From assembly GCA_944323445.1 (NCBI GenBank), contig CALUSM010000001.1, positions 1 to 64,000 on the forward strand: DNA of 64,000 nt, read 5' to 3'. The notes below the pieces were generated by a model, which saw only the letters and a list, made by a program, of their open reading frames with translations, had not been told where the DNA came from and searched no databases. A program made the position numbers and the translations under genes. This DNA is from an uncultured Bacteroidales bacterium (GTDB lineage Bacteria; Bacteroidota; Bacteroidia; Bacteroidales; UBA932). Below, piece by piece: positions 1 through 8,834 of this stretch (position 1 is the stretch's first letter; each line of letters opens with the position of its first letter).

Positions 1-1926
1 ACCACAGCCTTCTGGCATTACAACGGAGAGACCTATCAGATCAACCTGATAGACACTCCGGGCCACGTGGACTTTACCGTGGAGGTCGAGAGATCTCTGC
101 GCGTACTTGACGGAACTGTAGCGACATTCTGCGCAGTAGGCCGCGTACAGCCTCAGTCTGAGACCGTATGGCGTCAGGCTGACAAGTACCATGTTCCCAA
201 GATCGCCTACGTCAATAAGATGGACCGCGTAGGAGCTGACTTCTTCGCCGTAGTGGATGAGATCCGCGAGAAGCTGGGCGCCAACCCTCTTCCCATCTGC
301 ATCCCCATCGGAGCGGAGGACAAATTCGCAGGTATCGTAGACCTGATAGCCATGAAGGCCATCTACTACGATCAGGACAGCAAGGAGCTCGTCAACTACG
401 AGATAAAGGATATTCCGGCAGACCTGCAATCCGACGCCGAGGAGTGGAGGAACAGGTTGCTGGAGACTGTCGCCGAGTATGACGACCGTATTCTCCAGAA
501 ATTCTTCGATGATCCTGCCACCATTACCGAGGATGAGATTATCGCCGCTATCCGCAAGGCTACCATCGAGATGGCAGTCGTGCCCATGTGCTGCGGCTCC
601 TCATTCAAGAACAAAGGTGTACAGTTCCTCCTGGATGCTGTCATGAGGTATCTGCCGTCCCCCCTGGATGTTCCCGAGGTGGAAGGCACCAACCCCACGA
701 ATGACAAGCCGGAGGTACGCCGTCCCGATGCCAAGGAGCCTTTCTGCGCCCTGGTCTTCAAGATTGCCACAGACCCCTTCGTAGGCCGTCTGGCATTCCT
801 CAGGGCTTATTCTGGAAGGCTGGATGCAGGTACATACGTGCTCAACACCCGTTCCGGCAAGAAGGAGCGTGTGGCCCGTCTGTATCAGATGCACTCCAAC
901 AAGCAGAACCCCATCGACTTCGTAGAGGCCGGCGACATCTGTGCCGCAGTAGGCTTCAAGGAGCTGCGTACAGGTGATACCATCTGCGACGAGAACCATC
1001 CCATCGTCCTGGAGTCCATGACCTTCCCTGATCCCGTGATCGGACTGGCCGTGGAGCCCAAGACCCAGAAGGACCTCGACAAGCTCGGCATCGCCCTCGG
1101 CAAGCTCTCCGAAGAGGACCCCACATTCACCGTGCGCTCCGACCATGAGACCGGACAGACCGTCATCAGCGGTATGGGTGAGCTCCATCTGGAGATCATC
1201 GTGGACCGTCTGAAACGCGAGTTCGGCGTGGAGATCAACCAGGGTGCGCCTCAGGTCAACTACAAAGAGGCCATCCGCTCCACCGTACAGCATCGTGAGG
1301 TATTCAAGAAGCAGACCGGTGGCCGCGGTAAGTTCGCCGACATCATCGTCGAGATCGGACCTGCCGACGAGGGAGTCACAGGACTTCAGTTCATCGACCA
1401 GGTCAAGGGAGGAAACGTTCCCCGCGAGTACATCCCCGCAGTGGAGAAGGGCTTCAAGTCCGCAATGGCCAACGGTGTCCTTGCCGGATTCGAGGTTCCC
1501 TCGCTCAAGGTCACTCTGCTCGACGGATCGTTCCACCCCGTGGACTCCGACGCCCTGTCCTTCGAGATCTGCGCCCGCATGGCATTCAGGCATGCCCTGC
1601 CCAAAGCTAATCCTATTCTTCTGGAACCTATCATGTCATTGGAAGTCGTTACTCCCGAGGATTACATGGGTGACGTCATCGGCGACCTCAACAAGCGCCG
1701 CGGACAGATCACCAACATGGACTCGAAGGGCAACGCGAGGATCGTCAAGGCCAAGGTGCCTCTTGCAGAGCAGTTCGGCTATGTCACCATCCTCCGTACC
1801 ATCACTTCGGGACGTGCGACCAGTACTATGGAATTCTCGCATTATGCAGAGCTTCCCGCCAACCTCGCCAAGGAGGTTATCGAAAAGGCCGGCGGAGCCC
1901 GCAAATATGACGAGGACGAAGAATAA
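1..1926 (+). CDS. fusA: Elongation factor G, 5' end outside window
   Basis: Translocation GTPase that moves tRNA and mRNA through the ribosome. The frame is open from base 1, so the start and the P-loop lie upstream. What is seen begins just before the G3 motif (DTPGH, about residues 18-22 of the visible part) and continues with G4 (NKMD) and then domains II to V, ending in a Glu/Asp-rich tail. It is followed after 20 bp by rpsJ, the usual str-operon neighbour. Rich use of CGT/CGC Arg and preferred codons fits a highly expressed gene. The identity is certain; whether a second fusA paralogue exists cannot be seen here. Confidence 0.97.
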   Translation, partial: TTAFWHYNGETYQINLIDTPGHVDFTVEVERSLRVLDGTVATFCAVGRVQPQSETVWRQADKYHVPKIAYVNKMDRVGADFFAVVDEIREKLGANPLPICIPIGAEDKFAGIVDLIAMKAIYYDQDSKELVNYEIKDIPADLQSDAEEWRNRLLETVAEYDDRILQKFFDDPATITEDEIIAAIRKATIEMAVVPMCCGSSFKNKGVQFLLDAVMRYLPSPLDVPEVEGTNPTNDKPEVRRPDAKEPFCALVFKIATDPFVGRLAFLRAYSGRLDAGTYVLNTRSGKKERVARLYQMHSNKQNPIDFVEAGDICAAVGFKELRTGDTICDENHPIVLESMTFPDPVIGLAVEPKTQKDLDKLGIALGKLSEEDPTFTVRSDHETGQTVISGMGELHLEIIVDRLKREFGVEINQGAPQVNYKEAIRSTVQHREVFKKQTGGRGKFADIIVEIGPADEGVTGLQFIDQVKGGNVPREYIPAVEKGFKSAMANGVLAGFEVPSLKVTLLDGSFHPVDSDALSFEICARMAFRHALPKANPILLEPIMSLEVVTPEDYMGDVIGDLNKRRGQITNMDSKGNARIVKAKVPLAEQFGYVTILRTITSGRATSTMEFSHYAELPANLAKEVIEKAGGARKYDEDEE

Positions 1927-1946
1927 CCAGATTAAAATTAAAAGCA

Positions 1947-2252
1947 ATGAGCCAAAAAATAAGAATAAAACTGAAATCATTCGATCACGCTCTCGTGGAC
2001 AAGTCCGCGGACAAGATCGTGAAAACGGTGAAGGCTACCGGTGCTGTCGTGAATGGTCCTATACCTCTTCCTACAGACAAGAAGATATTCACCGTCAACC
2101 GCTCTACTTTCGTCAACAAGAAGTCACGCGAGCAGTTCGAGCTTAATTCCTACCGTCGTCTCCTCGACATCTACAGCTCGACACCCAGCACCGTTGACGC
2201 TCTGATGAAACTCGAGCTTCCCAGCGGAGTCGAAGTTGAAATCAAAGTTTGA
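1947..2252 (+). CDS. rpsJ: Small ribosomal subunit protein S10 (uS10)
   Basis: 101 aa, the full normal length for S10, a 30S head protein that also works in antitermination with NusB. It lies 20 bp after fusA and is surely cotranscribed. Uses TGA as its stop, which shows the host reads TGA as termination. Odd point: the rest of the S10 operon (rplC, rplD and so on) does not follow; a tRNA gene with its own promoter and a terminator come next, so the operon is cut here. Confidence 0.98.
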   Translation: MSQKIRIKLKSFDHALVDKSADKIVKTVKATGAVVNGPIPLPTDKKIFTVNRSTFVNKKSREQFELNSYRRLLDIYSSTPSTVDALMKLELPSGVEVEIKV

Positions 2253-2269
2253 CGATAAGAAAAAAACAC

Positions 2270-2277
2270 TATCTTTG
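2270..2277 (+). promoter_or_regulatory. -7 promoter box for the CAT tRNA
   Basis: TATCTTTG matches the Bacteroidota sigma-70 box TAnnTTTG and lies 26 nt before the tRNA. The box and CAAAGATA 11 nt downstream form an inverted repeat, so the start of the transcript could fold back. Confidence 0.75.
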
Positions 2278-2303
2278 CAGCTCTGATTCAAAGATAGTGA
2301 TTA

Positions 2304-2378
2304 GGACCCGTAGCTCAGTCGGTTAGTAGCACCTGACTCATAATCAGGGGGTCGCTGGTTCAAGCCCAGCCGGGTCCA
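2304..2378 (+). tRNA. tRNA with CAT anticodon (elongator Met or Ile2)
   Basis: Cloverleaf seen directly: acceptor GGACCCG pairs with CGGGTCC, anticodon stem CCTGA/TCAGG with loop CTCATAA, and a T-arm with GGTTCAA. No 3' CCA is encoded. The acceptor is not that of an initiator. Elongator Met and lysidine-modified Ile2 both carry CAT and I cannot separate them by eye. The D-arm has one nucleotide more than usual (GTAGC where GAGC is expected), which leaves only three good pairs. Confidence 0.9.
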
Positions 2379-2399
2379 CCCTTTTTAAAAGTGAGAATG

Positions 2400-2432
2400 A
2401 AGCACTTGCAGTCATAATGCAGGTGCTTTTTT
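2400..2432 (+). terminator. Rho-independent terminator after the tRNA
   Basis: Stem AAGCACTTGCA / TGCAGGTGCTT with a 7-nt loop, followed by a run of six T. It closes the fusA-rpsJ-tRNA unit. Confidence 0.85.
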
Positions 2433-2556
2433 ATGTACTTCATTACTGAAATACACTGGACTTCTGCTTCTGATGTACAGAAAAGGGACAGAATTCACAA
2501 GGCCATGAAGTGGAGTTAAAAGTTCCTGATAACCGTTAAATGTAGAAAAATGTTTT

Positions 2557-2564
2557 TATATTTG
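2557..2564 (+). promoter_or_regulatory. -7 box for the lipoprotein at 2585
   Basis: TATATTTG, an exact TAnnTTTG match, 20 nt before the start codon. Confidence 0.65.
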
Positions 2565-2584
2565 CATAAGTCTAATTAATATTT

Positions 2585-4009
2585 ATGCTTATGAGAACTA
2601 CCATTTTTACAGCAGTCTGTACTTTTTTGGCGGCTATGACATTGATTTCCTGCGAGAAAGTTGTCGAAGAGCCGCAGCTTGAATCCCCTGTTCTGTCGAT
2701 AGTGGAGACCGGTCCGACCCATTTTGTTATCGGTTGGGAGCCTGTCGACGGAGCTACTGAATATATCTGTGCAATCACAGACGGACCCGAGCGTCCTGTC
2801 GTAGATTGCTCGGTGACTTATACCGGTATGGTGCCTGGAACTTACAATGTGAGGGTAAAGGCTGTCGGAAAGGGATACGAGGATTCTCCCTGGGGACGTA
2901 TCGAGGTGACACTGGAAGCCGTTGAGCAGCCTACCCTGGCCATGGAACTCTCATACGTTGAAGACGGGGCATTTGATATCAGTTTTACCCCCTCCGACAA
3001 TGTCAGCGAGATTCGTTATGCCGTTGTTTCCTCAGTAGCAATGAAGCTCTCCGAGTCTCTCGCCGCGTTCAATGACGGAAGCCTGGAATCTATAGAGACC
3101 TTCGTTCCCGGAGCGGAGAATGTTGTGCATATCCAGCGTGATTCCATAGGCCCTTATGCCGTATATGCCAAGGCTTTCAATGTGGATGAAGGTACGGAGA
3201 GCGAGACTGTCTCAGGCCAGATTATGGCGGCAAGCGCCGGATTTACGGTCGATGCGTATGATTTGGTGGCAATGGACGTGACGAGCACAGTGTATGACGC
3301 AGACCAGACATCTTCGGGAGCCCTCGTTGTATCAAAGCAGGTCCTGGATGAGCTCGGCATGTCTATCGAGGAGCTGCTCGAGACCTACGCCATGTTCGGA
3401 ATGGTGCCTTATGTGGCTGACGGAGAATCCATGACTGTGGCCTTGAACGGGTATGTGAATTATGACTATATAATCGGTGTCGTCGGTTTCGATGCTTCCG
3501 GAATGCCTGCATCCTACGGCAGTTTCTCCCTTTCCACAGGAAATCCCGATCCTTCGCTGTCGCTGCCTTCGCCTATGACTATAGAGGTTTCTGAGGTGAC
3601 CGAGTCGAGTGCCAGGATCAAATATACGATGGGCGAGAATACCCGCATATACTATCAGATGGTGACAACACTTGCAGATTACAACGACCTTATCGATTAT
3701 GGATCTTCTCTGCCTGATTATGAGAAACCCGAGGATTATGTAAGGGATTATGCAGCAGTCTATGGAACACCTATGTTTGCAGATGACGACTATGTCTGGG
3801 GTGGTCTTGCGGCCGGTACTGACTATGTGGTGCTCGGATTTCCTGCAAACGGCAACGGAGCTCAGGGATATGGTGATATGGCCAGGGCCGATTTCACGAC
3901 AGCCGGATCATCTTCGTCCTCGTCTGTCTCTGTCGGCGCTGTTGTCAAGGAGGGTGTGAAAGTCCTTCGTCCCGTTACTGCAGATGAGGTGAGAGCACTG
4001 CTCAGATAG
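2585..4009 (+). CDS. Fibronectin III-like repeat lipoprotein, function unknown
   Basis: 474 aa. The signal peptide ends in a lipobox (TLISC, Cys about 23), so it is probably an outer-membrane or surface lipoprotein. Residues 30-115 read like a fibronectin type III module (GWEPVDGATEYICAI, then GTYNVRVKA), and at least two weaker all-beta modules follow. A Ser-rich stretch (GSSSSSSVSV) comes near the C terminus. A second ATG two codons in (2591) is equally possible as start. It has its own promoter and ends 26 bp before pruA, so it may be cotranscribed with it. No enzyme motif is seen and the role is unknown. Confidence 0.8.
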   Translation: MLMRTTIFTAVCTFLAAMTLISCEKVVEEPQLESPVLSIVETGPTHFVIGWEPVDGATEYICAITDGPERPVVDCSVTYTGMVPGTYNVRVKAVGKGYEDSPWGRIEVTLEAVEQPTLAMELSYVEDGAFDISFTPSDNVSEIRYAVVSSVAMKLSESLAAFNDGSLESIETFVPGAENVVHIQRDSIGPYAVYAKAFNVDEGTESETVSGQIMAASAGFTVDAYDLVAMDVTSTVYDADQTSSGALVVSKQVLDELGMSIEELLETYAMFGMVPYVADGESMTVALNGYVNYDYIIGVVGFDASGMPASYGSFSLSTGNPDPSLSLPSPMTIEVSEVTESSARIKYTMGENTRIYYQMVTTLADYNDLIDYGSSLPDYEKPEDYVRDYAAVYGTPMFADDDYVWGGLAAGTDYVVLGFPANGNGAQGYGDMARADFTTAGSSSSSSVSVGAVVKEGVKVLRPVTADEVRALLR

Positions 4010-4035
4010 AAACGACCAATAAAAATCCATAGAGT

Positions 4036-5667
4036 ATGAAAAATGCAGTTTTTACCTTCCCCCTGCCGGCAAACGAACCGGTGAAATCCTATATGAAAGG
4101 CTCTCCGGAACGGGAGGCACTCGAAGCAGAACTGAAGAGACAGAGCGGTATCGAACTGGATATTCCCCTGATTATCGGCGGTAAGGAAGTGCGTACAGGC
4201 AACACCGGCAAGGTGGTTATGCCTCACGACCATGCCCATGTGCTGGCAACATACCATAAGGCCGGTCCCGAGGAGGTCAGAATGGCCATCAAGGCTGCTC
4301 TCGATGCTCACGAGGAGTGGGCAGAGCTGGACTGGACGGTCCGCGCATCCATTATCCTCAAGATAGCCGACCTGCTCGCAGGCAAGTACCGCGCAGTTAT
4401 CAACGCGGCCTGCATGCTCGGACAGAGCAAGAACTTTTATCAGGCAGAAATTGACTCCGCGTGCGAGACTATCGACTTCCTGCGCTACAATGCGGCCTAT
4501 GCCTCGAAGATTTACGGCATCCAGCCCAAGAGCGGTCCCAATCAGATCAATAGCGTGGAGTACCGTCCCCTCGAGGGCTTTATCTTCGCGCTGACTCCGT
4601 TCAACTTCACTTCCATCGCCTCAAACCTCTCAATGACTCCTGTCCTGATGGGCAATACCGTGGTATGGAAGCCTTCCACCACCGCCATCCTCTCCAACTA
4701 CTATCTGATGAAGATATACGAGGAGGCCGGCGTACCCGCAGGTGTAGTGAACTTCATCCCCGGCAGTGGTGCCGTCATCGGTAAGGAAATCTTCGCATCG
4801 AAGGACCTGGCCGGCGTGCATTTCACCGGTTCCAGCGCCACATTCAATACCCTGTGGCGTCAGGTGGGCGAGAATATTGCCAACTACCGCTCCTATCCCC
4901 GTCTGGTGGGTGAGACCGGAGGCAAGGACTTCATCTTCGTGCATCCTTCGGCAGTGGCCGAGGAGGTCGGCAATGCGGCTTACTGCGGTGCCTTCGAGTA
5001 TCAGGGCCAGAAATGCTCCGCCGCTTCCCGTATGTACGTGCCCAAGTCCCTGTGGCCTGCTGTCCTCGAGAAGATTAAGGATACAGCCGCAAAGGTGAAA
5101 ATGGGTGATGTCTGCGATCCGATGAACTTCATCAACGCCGTCATCGACGAGGCTTCCTTCGACAACATCGCTTCCTACATCGACTACGCCAAGGCATCCA
5201 AGGATGCTGAGATCGTGCTCGGCGGCGGATACGACAAGTCCAAGGGCTACTTCGTGGAGCCTACCGTCATCGTCACCACCGACCCTCATTTCAAGAGCAT
5301 GGAAGAGGAGATCTTCGGCCCCGTCCTCACAGTCTATGTGTACGATGACGCCGATGTGGACAAGGCTGTCGAGCTTTGCGACACTACCTCGCCTTACGGC
5401 CTGACCGGAGCCATCTGGGGCCGTGACCGTCTGGCACTCGAGAAGATTTCCCGCAAGCTGAAATACGCAGCCGGCAACTTCTACATCAACGACAAGCCCA
5501 CCGGAGCTGTGGTCGGCATGCAGCCTTTCGGCGGAGCCCGCGCTTCCGGTACCAATGACAAGGCCGGCGGCGAGTTCAACCTCATCCGCTGGGTGCTGCC
5601 GCGTGCGGTGAAGGAGACGCTGGTGCCTCCCACCGACCATCGCTACACCTACATGAAAGAGGAGTAG
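4036..5667 (+). CDS. pruA: 1-pyrroline-5-carboxylate (L-glutamate gamma-semialdehyde) dehydrogenase
   Basis: 543 aa aldehyde dehydrogenase that oxidises glutamate semialdehyde/P5C to glutamate with NAD+, the second step of proline catabolism. Family motifs: PFNFTSIA (cofactor site), GETGGKD holding the general-base Glu, GQKCSA holding the catalytic Cys, and EIFGPVLTVYVY. The length and N-terminal extension match the stand-alone P5CDH type. No proline dehydrogenase gene is adjacent. The 3' side ends in repeats and a terminator. Confidence 0.95.
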   Translation: MKNAVFTFPLPANEPVKSYMKGSPEREALEAELKRQSGIELDIPLIIGGKEVRTGNTGKVVMPHDHAHVLATYHKAGPEEVRMAIKAALDAHEEWAELDWTVRASIILKIADLLAGKYRAVINAACMLGQSKNFYQAEIDSACETIDFLRYNAAYASKIYGIQPKSGPNQINSVEYRPLEGFIFALTPFNFTSIASNLSMTPVLMGNTVVWKPSTTAILSNYYLMKIYEEAGVPAGVVNFIPGSGAVIGKEIFASKDLAGVHFTGSSATFNTLWRQVGENIANYRSYPRLVGETGGKDFIFVHPSAVAEEVGNAAYCGAFEYQGQKCSAASRMYVPKSLWPAVLEKIKDTAAKVKMGDVCDPMNFINAVIDEASFDNIASYIDYAKASKDAEIVLGGGYDKSKGYFVEPTVIVTTDPHFKSMEEEIFGPVLTVYVYDDADVDKAVELCDTTSPYGLTGAIWGRDRLALEKISRKLKYAAGNFYINDKPTGAVVGMQPFGGARASGTNDKAGGEFNLIRWVLPRAVKETLVPPTDHRYTYMKEE

Positions 5668-5814
5668 CGGCGCGTCATAGCGGGCAGACTGCTGCGTTGT
5701 CTTCGGCTCATGGCTCAGTCACTTACGCGCAGTAAGCTCCTTCGCCAGGAACCTCGACGCCTTGCATTCTACCCACTCTGACACACCGTTAGGGAGAATA
5801 AGTGGGTAAATAAG
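5668..5814. other. Intergenic stretch with short inverted repeats
   Basis: No gene is seen. CTTAC/GTAAG at 5731-5745 and TACCCACT (5770-5777) with AGTGGGTA (5801-5808) are inverted pairs. The latter could form a 39-nt hairpin. The stretch could be an interspersed repeat, but only one copy is in the window. Confidence 0.4.
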
Positions 5815-5852
5815 AATCCCCGCCACGTTTACTTTTCGTGGCGGGGATTTTT
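5815..5852. terminator. Bidirectional terminator between pruA and parE remnant
   Basis: 13-bp perfect stem AATCCCCGCCACG / CGTGGCGGGGATT with T-run on both strands, placed between two converging genes. Confidence 0.9.
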
Positions 5853-5854
5853 GT

Positions 5855-6049
5855 TTATCTGAACCGCTGCCGCACATCCATCCGTTCGTGCAGGATGCGG
5901 ATTATTGTTACGTCTCCGCTTTCGGAAATAGTGTGGAATATGATGTGACGGCCTGTTTTAAGTCCGAGCAGACCGGGCATGATGTCATCGTAGTGCCGGC
6001 ATATATCCGGGCCCGGTTCAGTGAGGCTGCCGCATGCGTTCATGAGCAT
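5855..6049 (-). pseudogene. parE: ParE-type toxin, N-terminally truncated remnant
   Basis: 64 codons from ATG 6049 match only the C-terminal part of RelE/ParE toxins (GRHIIFHTI..., then IRILHERMD). Upstream in the same frame the DNA still encodes RQAERYYN, typical of the middle of ParE, but these codons lie inside the antitoxin gene and no start or N-terminal helix (about 25 residues) precedes them. The arrangement looks like a deletion that joined the end of parD to the middle of parE. The ATG used overlaps the antitoxin stop. The toxin is probably inactive, though a short product could still be made. Confidence 0.7.
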
Positions 6050-6285
6050 GTTGTAGTATCTTTCAGCCTGGCGAGGTGTGCGACAGGGTCGAAGTTGGTG
6101 GCGATGCCGCTGTTCAGACCATCATCGATGGCACGTCTGAGTGCATTGACGCGCAGTTCCTCCTCCTCGAGAAGGCGCAGCCCGGCGCGGACCATCTCGC
6201 TGGCGCTGCCGTAGCGTCCCTCTTCTATGGAGACCTGAATGAAATTGTCAAAATGAGGGCCGAGGGCCACTGATGTATTTTTCAT
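6040..6285 (-). CDS. parD: ParD/CC2985-type antitoxin
   Basis: 81 aa. N-terminal ribbon-helix-helix (VALGPHFDNFIQVSIEEGRYGSASEMVRAG) followed by the acidic toxin-binding helix (LRLLEEEELRVNALRRAIDDG). The C-terminal tail after HLARLK is unlike the usual Lys/Arg-rich end and runs into the former parE sequence, in line with a deletion. Probably autoregulated through the palindrome 23 bp upstream. Confidence 0.85.
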   Translation of the reverse strand: MKNTSVALGPHFDNFIQVSIEEGRYGSASEMVRAGLRLLEEEELRVNALRRAIDDGLNSGIATNFDPVAHLARLKDTTTCS

Positions 6286-6307
6286 CCTTTTATAAATTTC
6301 CCGTAAG

Positions 6308-6324
6308 TTACCAATTTTTGGTAA
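6308..6324. promoter_or_regulatory. Perfect palindrome upstream of parD (operator candidate)
   Basis: TTACCAA-TTT-TTGGTAA, 7-bp arms and 3-nt centre, 23 bp upstream of the parD start. Ribbon-helix-helix antitoxins bind such palindromes to repress their own operon; binding here is inference. Confidence 0.6.
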
Positions 6325-6336
6325 TGCGCCAAAATT

Positions 6337-8028
6337 TTATTTGCTCTTTGTGAAATCGGTTATGTAATCAGGGATGAGACAGCCGAGGACGGAGGATATT
6401 CGGGAGCGCTCGACGTAGAGGGAGTTTTCGCTGATGCCGCGGAGGCGGGCTGTGGTGCCGGTGGAGAAACCGCAGGCGGTGCAGGCTATGGTCAGGAGCT
6501 CGCGGGGTTTGAGTCCTGGGTGCTGCTCCCGGATACGGGCGATGAGTCCGGGGCAAATAGCCTCGCACAACTCCAGGACTTTCTCCTGGCTGCCGTTCCC
6601 ATCCGCTTTCTTTTTGTCCGGATCTCCTATAAATTCTCTCAGGACATCCTTCACCTTTTCGTCCAGCCCCGGTGTACTTCCGTAGCGGTAGTAAGTATCT
6701 ATCAGGGAATCTGTCATGGTGAGCATCTGCCCCAAGGTCTCGAGATGGGTTTTCTTTGGAGTGTTGTCCTCCACTTTTTTATGGAGGCCATCGTTCTCTT
6801 TTTCAAGCTGCGCAGAGCGGGCTTTTATGCGTTTTACGCTGAGTGTCAGTACAGTAGCCAGTAGGGCAAGGATTATGACAGAGGCTATGACAATTATCCA
6901 GGTGGTAAGCAGTTTGTGGCTGAGCCGTTCGTTCTCCAGCTCAGTCCTGCTGTAATCGTAGAATTTCTCAGCCTGAACGAGGCTGTTCCGGTAGCCGGCC
7001 TCTTTGAGACTGTCGGCCATGTCCCAGGCCTTGCCGTGGTATTCCAAAGCTGAGGCGAGATTGCCCTGTGCTTCATAGATGTGGCTGTAGGTAAGCAGCC
7101 GGCTGTATTCCCCTGCAGTCTCCCAGTCGATGCGGGCGGCTACTGCTGCGGCGGAGTCCGGCCGGCCGAATTTTGCGTAAGCACTGGCACACGCGGAAAG
7201 AATATTGCCCATCATCTGTGGTGCTGTAGGTCCCTCTACTGTCCAGCCGAACTCTTTTACCGCTGTATGAGCAGTCTCTATCACTTCTCTCTGTCTGCCC
7301 TGTTTTTCGTAGATATAGCTGATGAGTTCATATCCTATGAGGACTGCATTTCTGTTGTCTGTCATCTGGGCGAGGGCTATGCCTTCCCGGATGTGACGCT
7401 CGGCCTCATTATAGGATTCCGTGGATATCAGTGATCTGGCAAGACTCAGATGGGCCTGGGTTATCCTGCCGATGTCATCTGTCATGTCGAAATAATGCAG
7501 GGCTTTGCGCAGTCTTTCAGTCTCCTCGGGGTCATTTACAAGGGAAAGTCTATATATTTCCCCAATTCTGGTGTTTATTAGACCTAACAGCATATTGGAG
7601 CCTGTTTTTTCCAGTGCTCGCTCTGCGTTTTTGTATGATTCAAGCGCATCCTTTGTTCTTCCCTGCTCATACAGCACCGCACCTTGATACATCAGCGCCT
7701 CTCCCAATTCTTTGTCGTTGCCATGTTTCTGAAAATATCTTACGGCATCATGTATGAGAGTGTCGTCCTTGACAGCCTGAAAACACCTGTATCTTGCTTT
7801 GGTTCCGACAAGAGCAAGCCTGGCATGGTTTTCTCCGCCGAAGTGGATATGCAGGCTGTCTATTTTTTCGATAATAGTCAGCGCAGTATTCGGATCCGTC
7901 TCAGCTAAAACCTCGGCTTCGGCAAGCATACGGACGGCCTCAGCTCTGTCTCCTGAGCAAGAGGCGGCTGTAATCATATATGCAGCAAATAACGCAGCAG
8001 CGGCTACTTTAGTGAGGATTGTATTCAT
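6337..8028 (-). CDS. Membrane-anchored TPR regulator with C-terminal HTH
   Basis: 563 aa. The signal sequence has a lipobox-like ITAASC (Cys about 24). A row of tetratricopeptide-type helices covers about residues 40-340 (for example ALMYQGAVLYEQGRTKDALESYKNAE). One membrane helix follows at about 376-400 (WIIVIASVIILALLATVL), then a coiled coil and a C-terminal LuxR-like helix-turn-helix (LKPRELLTIACTACGFSTG...). This layout is a known Bacteroidota one-component type in which a periplasmic TPR sensor controls a cytoplasmic DNA-binding domain. It is divergent from the peptide/beta-propeller cluster at 8233-10374 and is the likely regulator of it (inference). Confidence 0.85.
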   Translation of the reverse strand: MNTILTKVAAAALFAAYMITAASCSGDRAEAVRMLAEAEVLAETDPNTALTIIEKIDSLHIHFGGENHARLALVGTKARYRCFQAVKDDTLIHDAVRYFQKHGNDKELGEALMYQGAVLYEQGRTKDALESYKNAERALEKTGSNMLLGLINTRIGEIYRLSLVNDPEETERLRKALHYFDMTDDIGRITQAHLSLARSLISTESYNEAERHIREGIALAQMTDNRNAVLIGYELISYIYEKQGRQREVIETAHTAVKEFGWTVEGPTAPQMMGNILSACASAYAKFGRPDSAAAVAARIDWETAGEYSRLLTYSHIYEAQGNLASALEYHGKAWDMADSLKEAGYRNSLVQAEKFYDYSRTELENERLSHKLLTTWIIVIASVIILALLATVLTLSVKRIKARSAQLEKENDGLHKKVEDNTPKKTHLETLGQMLTMTDSLIDTYYRYGSTPGLDEKVKDVLREFIGDPDKKKADGNGSQEKVLELCEAICPGLIARIREQHPGLKPRELLTIACTACGFSTGTTARLRGISENSLYVERSRISSVLGCLIPDYITDFTKSK

Positions 8029-8033
8029 AAGAG

Positions 8034-8041
8034 CAAATATA
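8034..8041 (-). promoter_or_regulatory. -7 box for the TPR regulator
   Basis: On the minus strand TATATTTG lies just upstream of the start at 8028, an exact TAnnTTTG. The roughly 200-bp divergent region 8029-8232 is AT-rich; I see no clear box for the plus-strand cluster. Confidence 0.6.
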
Positions 8042-8232
8042 GTTAATGTTAGAAACAGTAGGAGACAGATTATTGAAAAACAGCTTAATTAAGATTCAAT
8101 AAATCTTAAAAGTTATAATATGAGGCTGAAAATCAACGCGGTGTAATATTTGTTGTTCTAATATCAAAGTTCTTGCAAAACCAGCTGTGGTGACATATTT
8201 TTGTTACAAAATTTTAAAACCTGAATTGAAAT

Positions 8233-8580
8233 ATGAAATTTATCTCTGTTTTATTTATGGCAGTTGTACCGCTCTCATTATTTGCCTCAAATGATGAGAT
8301 AGATGTAAAACATAAAAATGGTACATATATAGAAACCCGCAGCATAGAAAATCTGCCGGATGCGACCATAGAGAATCAAATATTGACAGTCTCCTTCGAC
8401 AATGTCGGTATATATTCTCTATATATTGAAGACGATTCCGGAACCATTGTTTACTCTTCGGCCTTGCCTGCTGATGGCATGGAGTACAACTATGACCTTT
8501 CCACTGTGAAAATGGGATTATATCGCCTTGTATTGAGCGGGTACAAGGGAGAGTATGAAGGTTGTTTTTCTATTAATTAA
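8233..8580 (+). CDS. Small secreted protein, DUF3244-like
   Basis: 115 aa with a short signal peptide (MKFISVLFMAVVPLSLFAS). The rest is a single predicted beta-sandwich that ends in GLYRLVLSGYKGEYEG, the kind of C-terminal strand pair seen in short Bacteroidota DUF3244 proteins. First gene of the cluster, 19 bp before the next. Role unknown. Confidence 0.65.
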   Translation: MKFISVLFMAVVPLSLFASNDEIDVKHKNGTYIETRSIENLPDATIENQILTVSFDNVGIYSLYIEDDSGTIVYSSALPADGMEYNYDLSTVKMGLYRLVLSGYKGEYEGCFSIN

Positions 8581-8599
8581 CATTAAAAAATTTAATCAA

Positions 8600-8827
8600 A
8601 TGAAAAAGAAAATTGCAATTATGTTGTCAGCAGTAGCGACACTGTTGATTTTGTCAGCAGGAGCATTTGTGTTAAATGCCGCAAGGTGTAAGGGCGTTGA
8701 CGGAGATAGAGGTACTTTTAAATGTAAAGGGACAGGAGAATGTGTGATAGTTCAAGGTAATGTTAGTATTAAGTGTAGTGGTAAGAGAGTGTACGATACA
8801 CCATTAGTAGTAACACCTTCAAACTGA
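8600..8827 (+). CDS. Small Cys-rich exported peptide, NVEALA-like
   Basis: 75 aa. I chose ATG 8600 over an upstream ATG at 8555 because it begins the signal-peptide signature MKKKIAIMLSAVATLLIL and does not overlap the previous gene. The mature part is about 50 residues with four Cys (ARC, FKC, GEC, IKC), enough for two disulfides. In Bacteroidota such peptides (NVEALA family) sit beside 6-bladed beta-propeller lipoproteins, as here. The NVEALA motif itself is absent, so membership is by context. AT-rich codon use differs from most of the window. Confidence 0.65.
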   Translation: MKKKIAIMLSAVATLLILSAGAFVLNAARCKGVDGDRGTFKCKGTGECVIVQGNVSIKCSGKRVYDTPLVVTPSN

Positions 8828-8834
8828 TTTTATA

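Noticed and set aside
4630-5640. Long minus-strand frame opposite pruA
   Set aside because: GC-rich antisense shadow; the plus strand encodes a complete enzyme with all motifs. The same applies to other long antisense frames opposite the RND transporter, TonB receptor and fusA.
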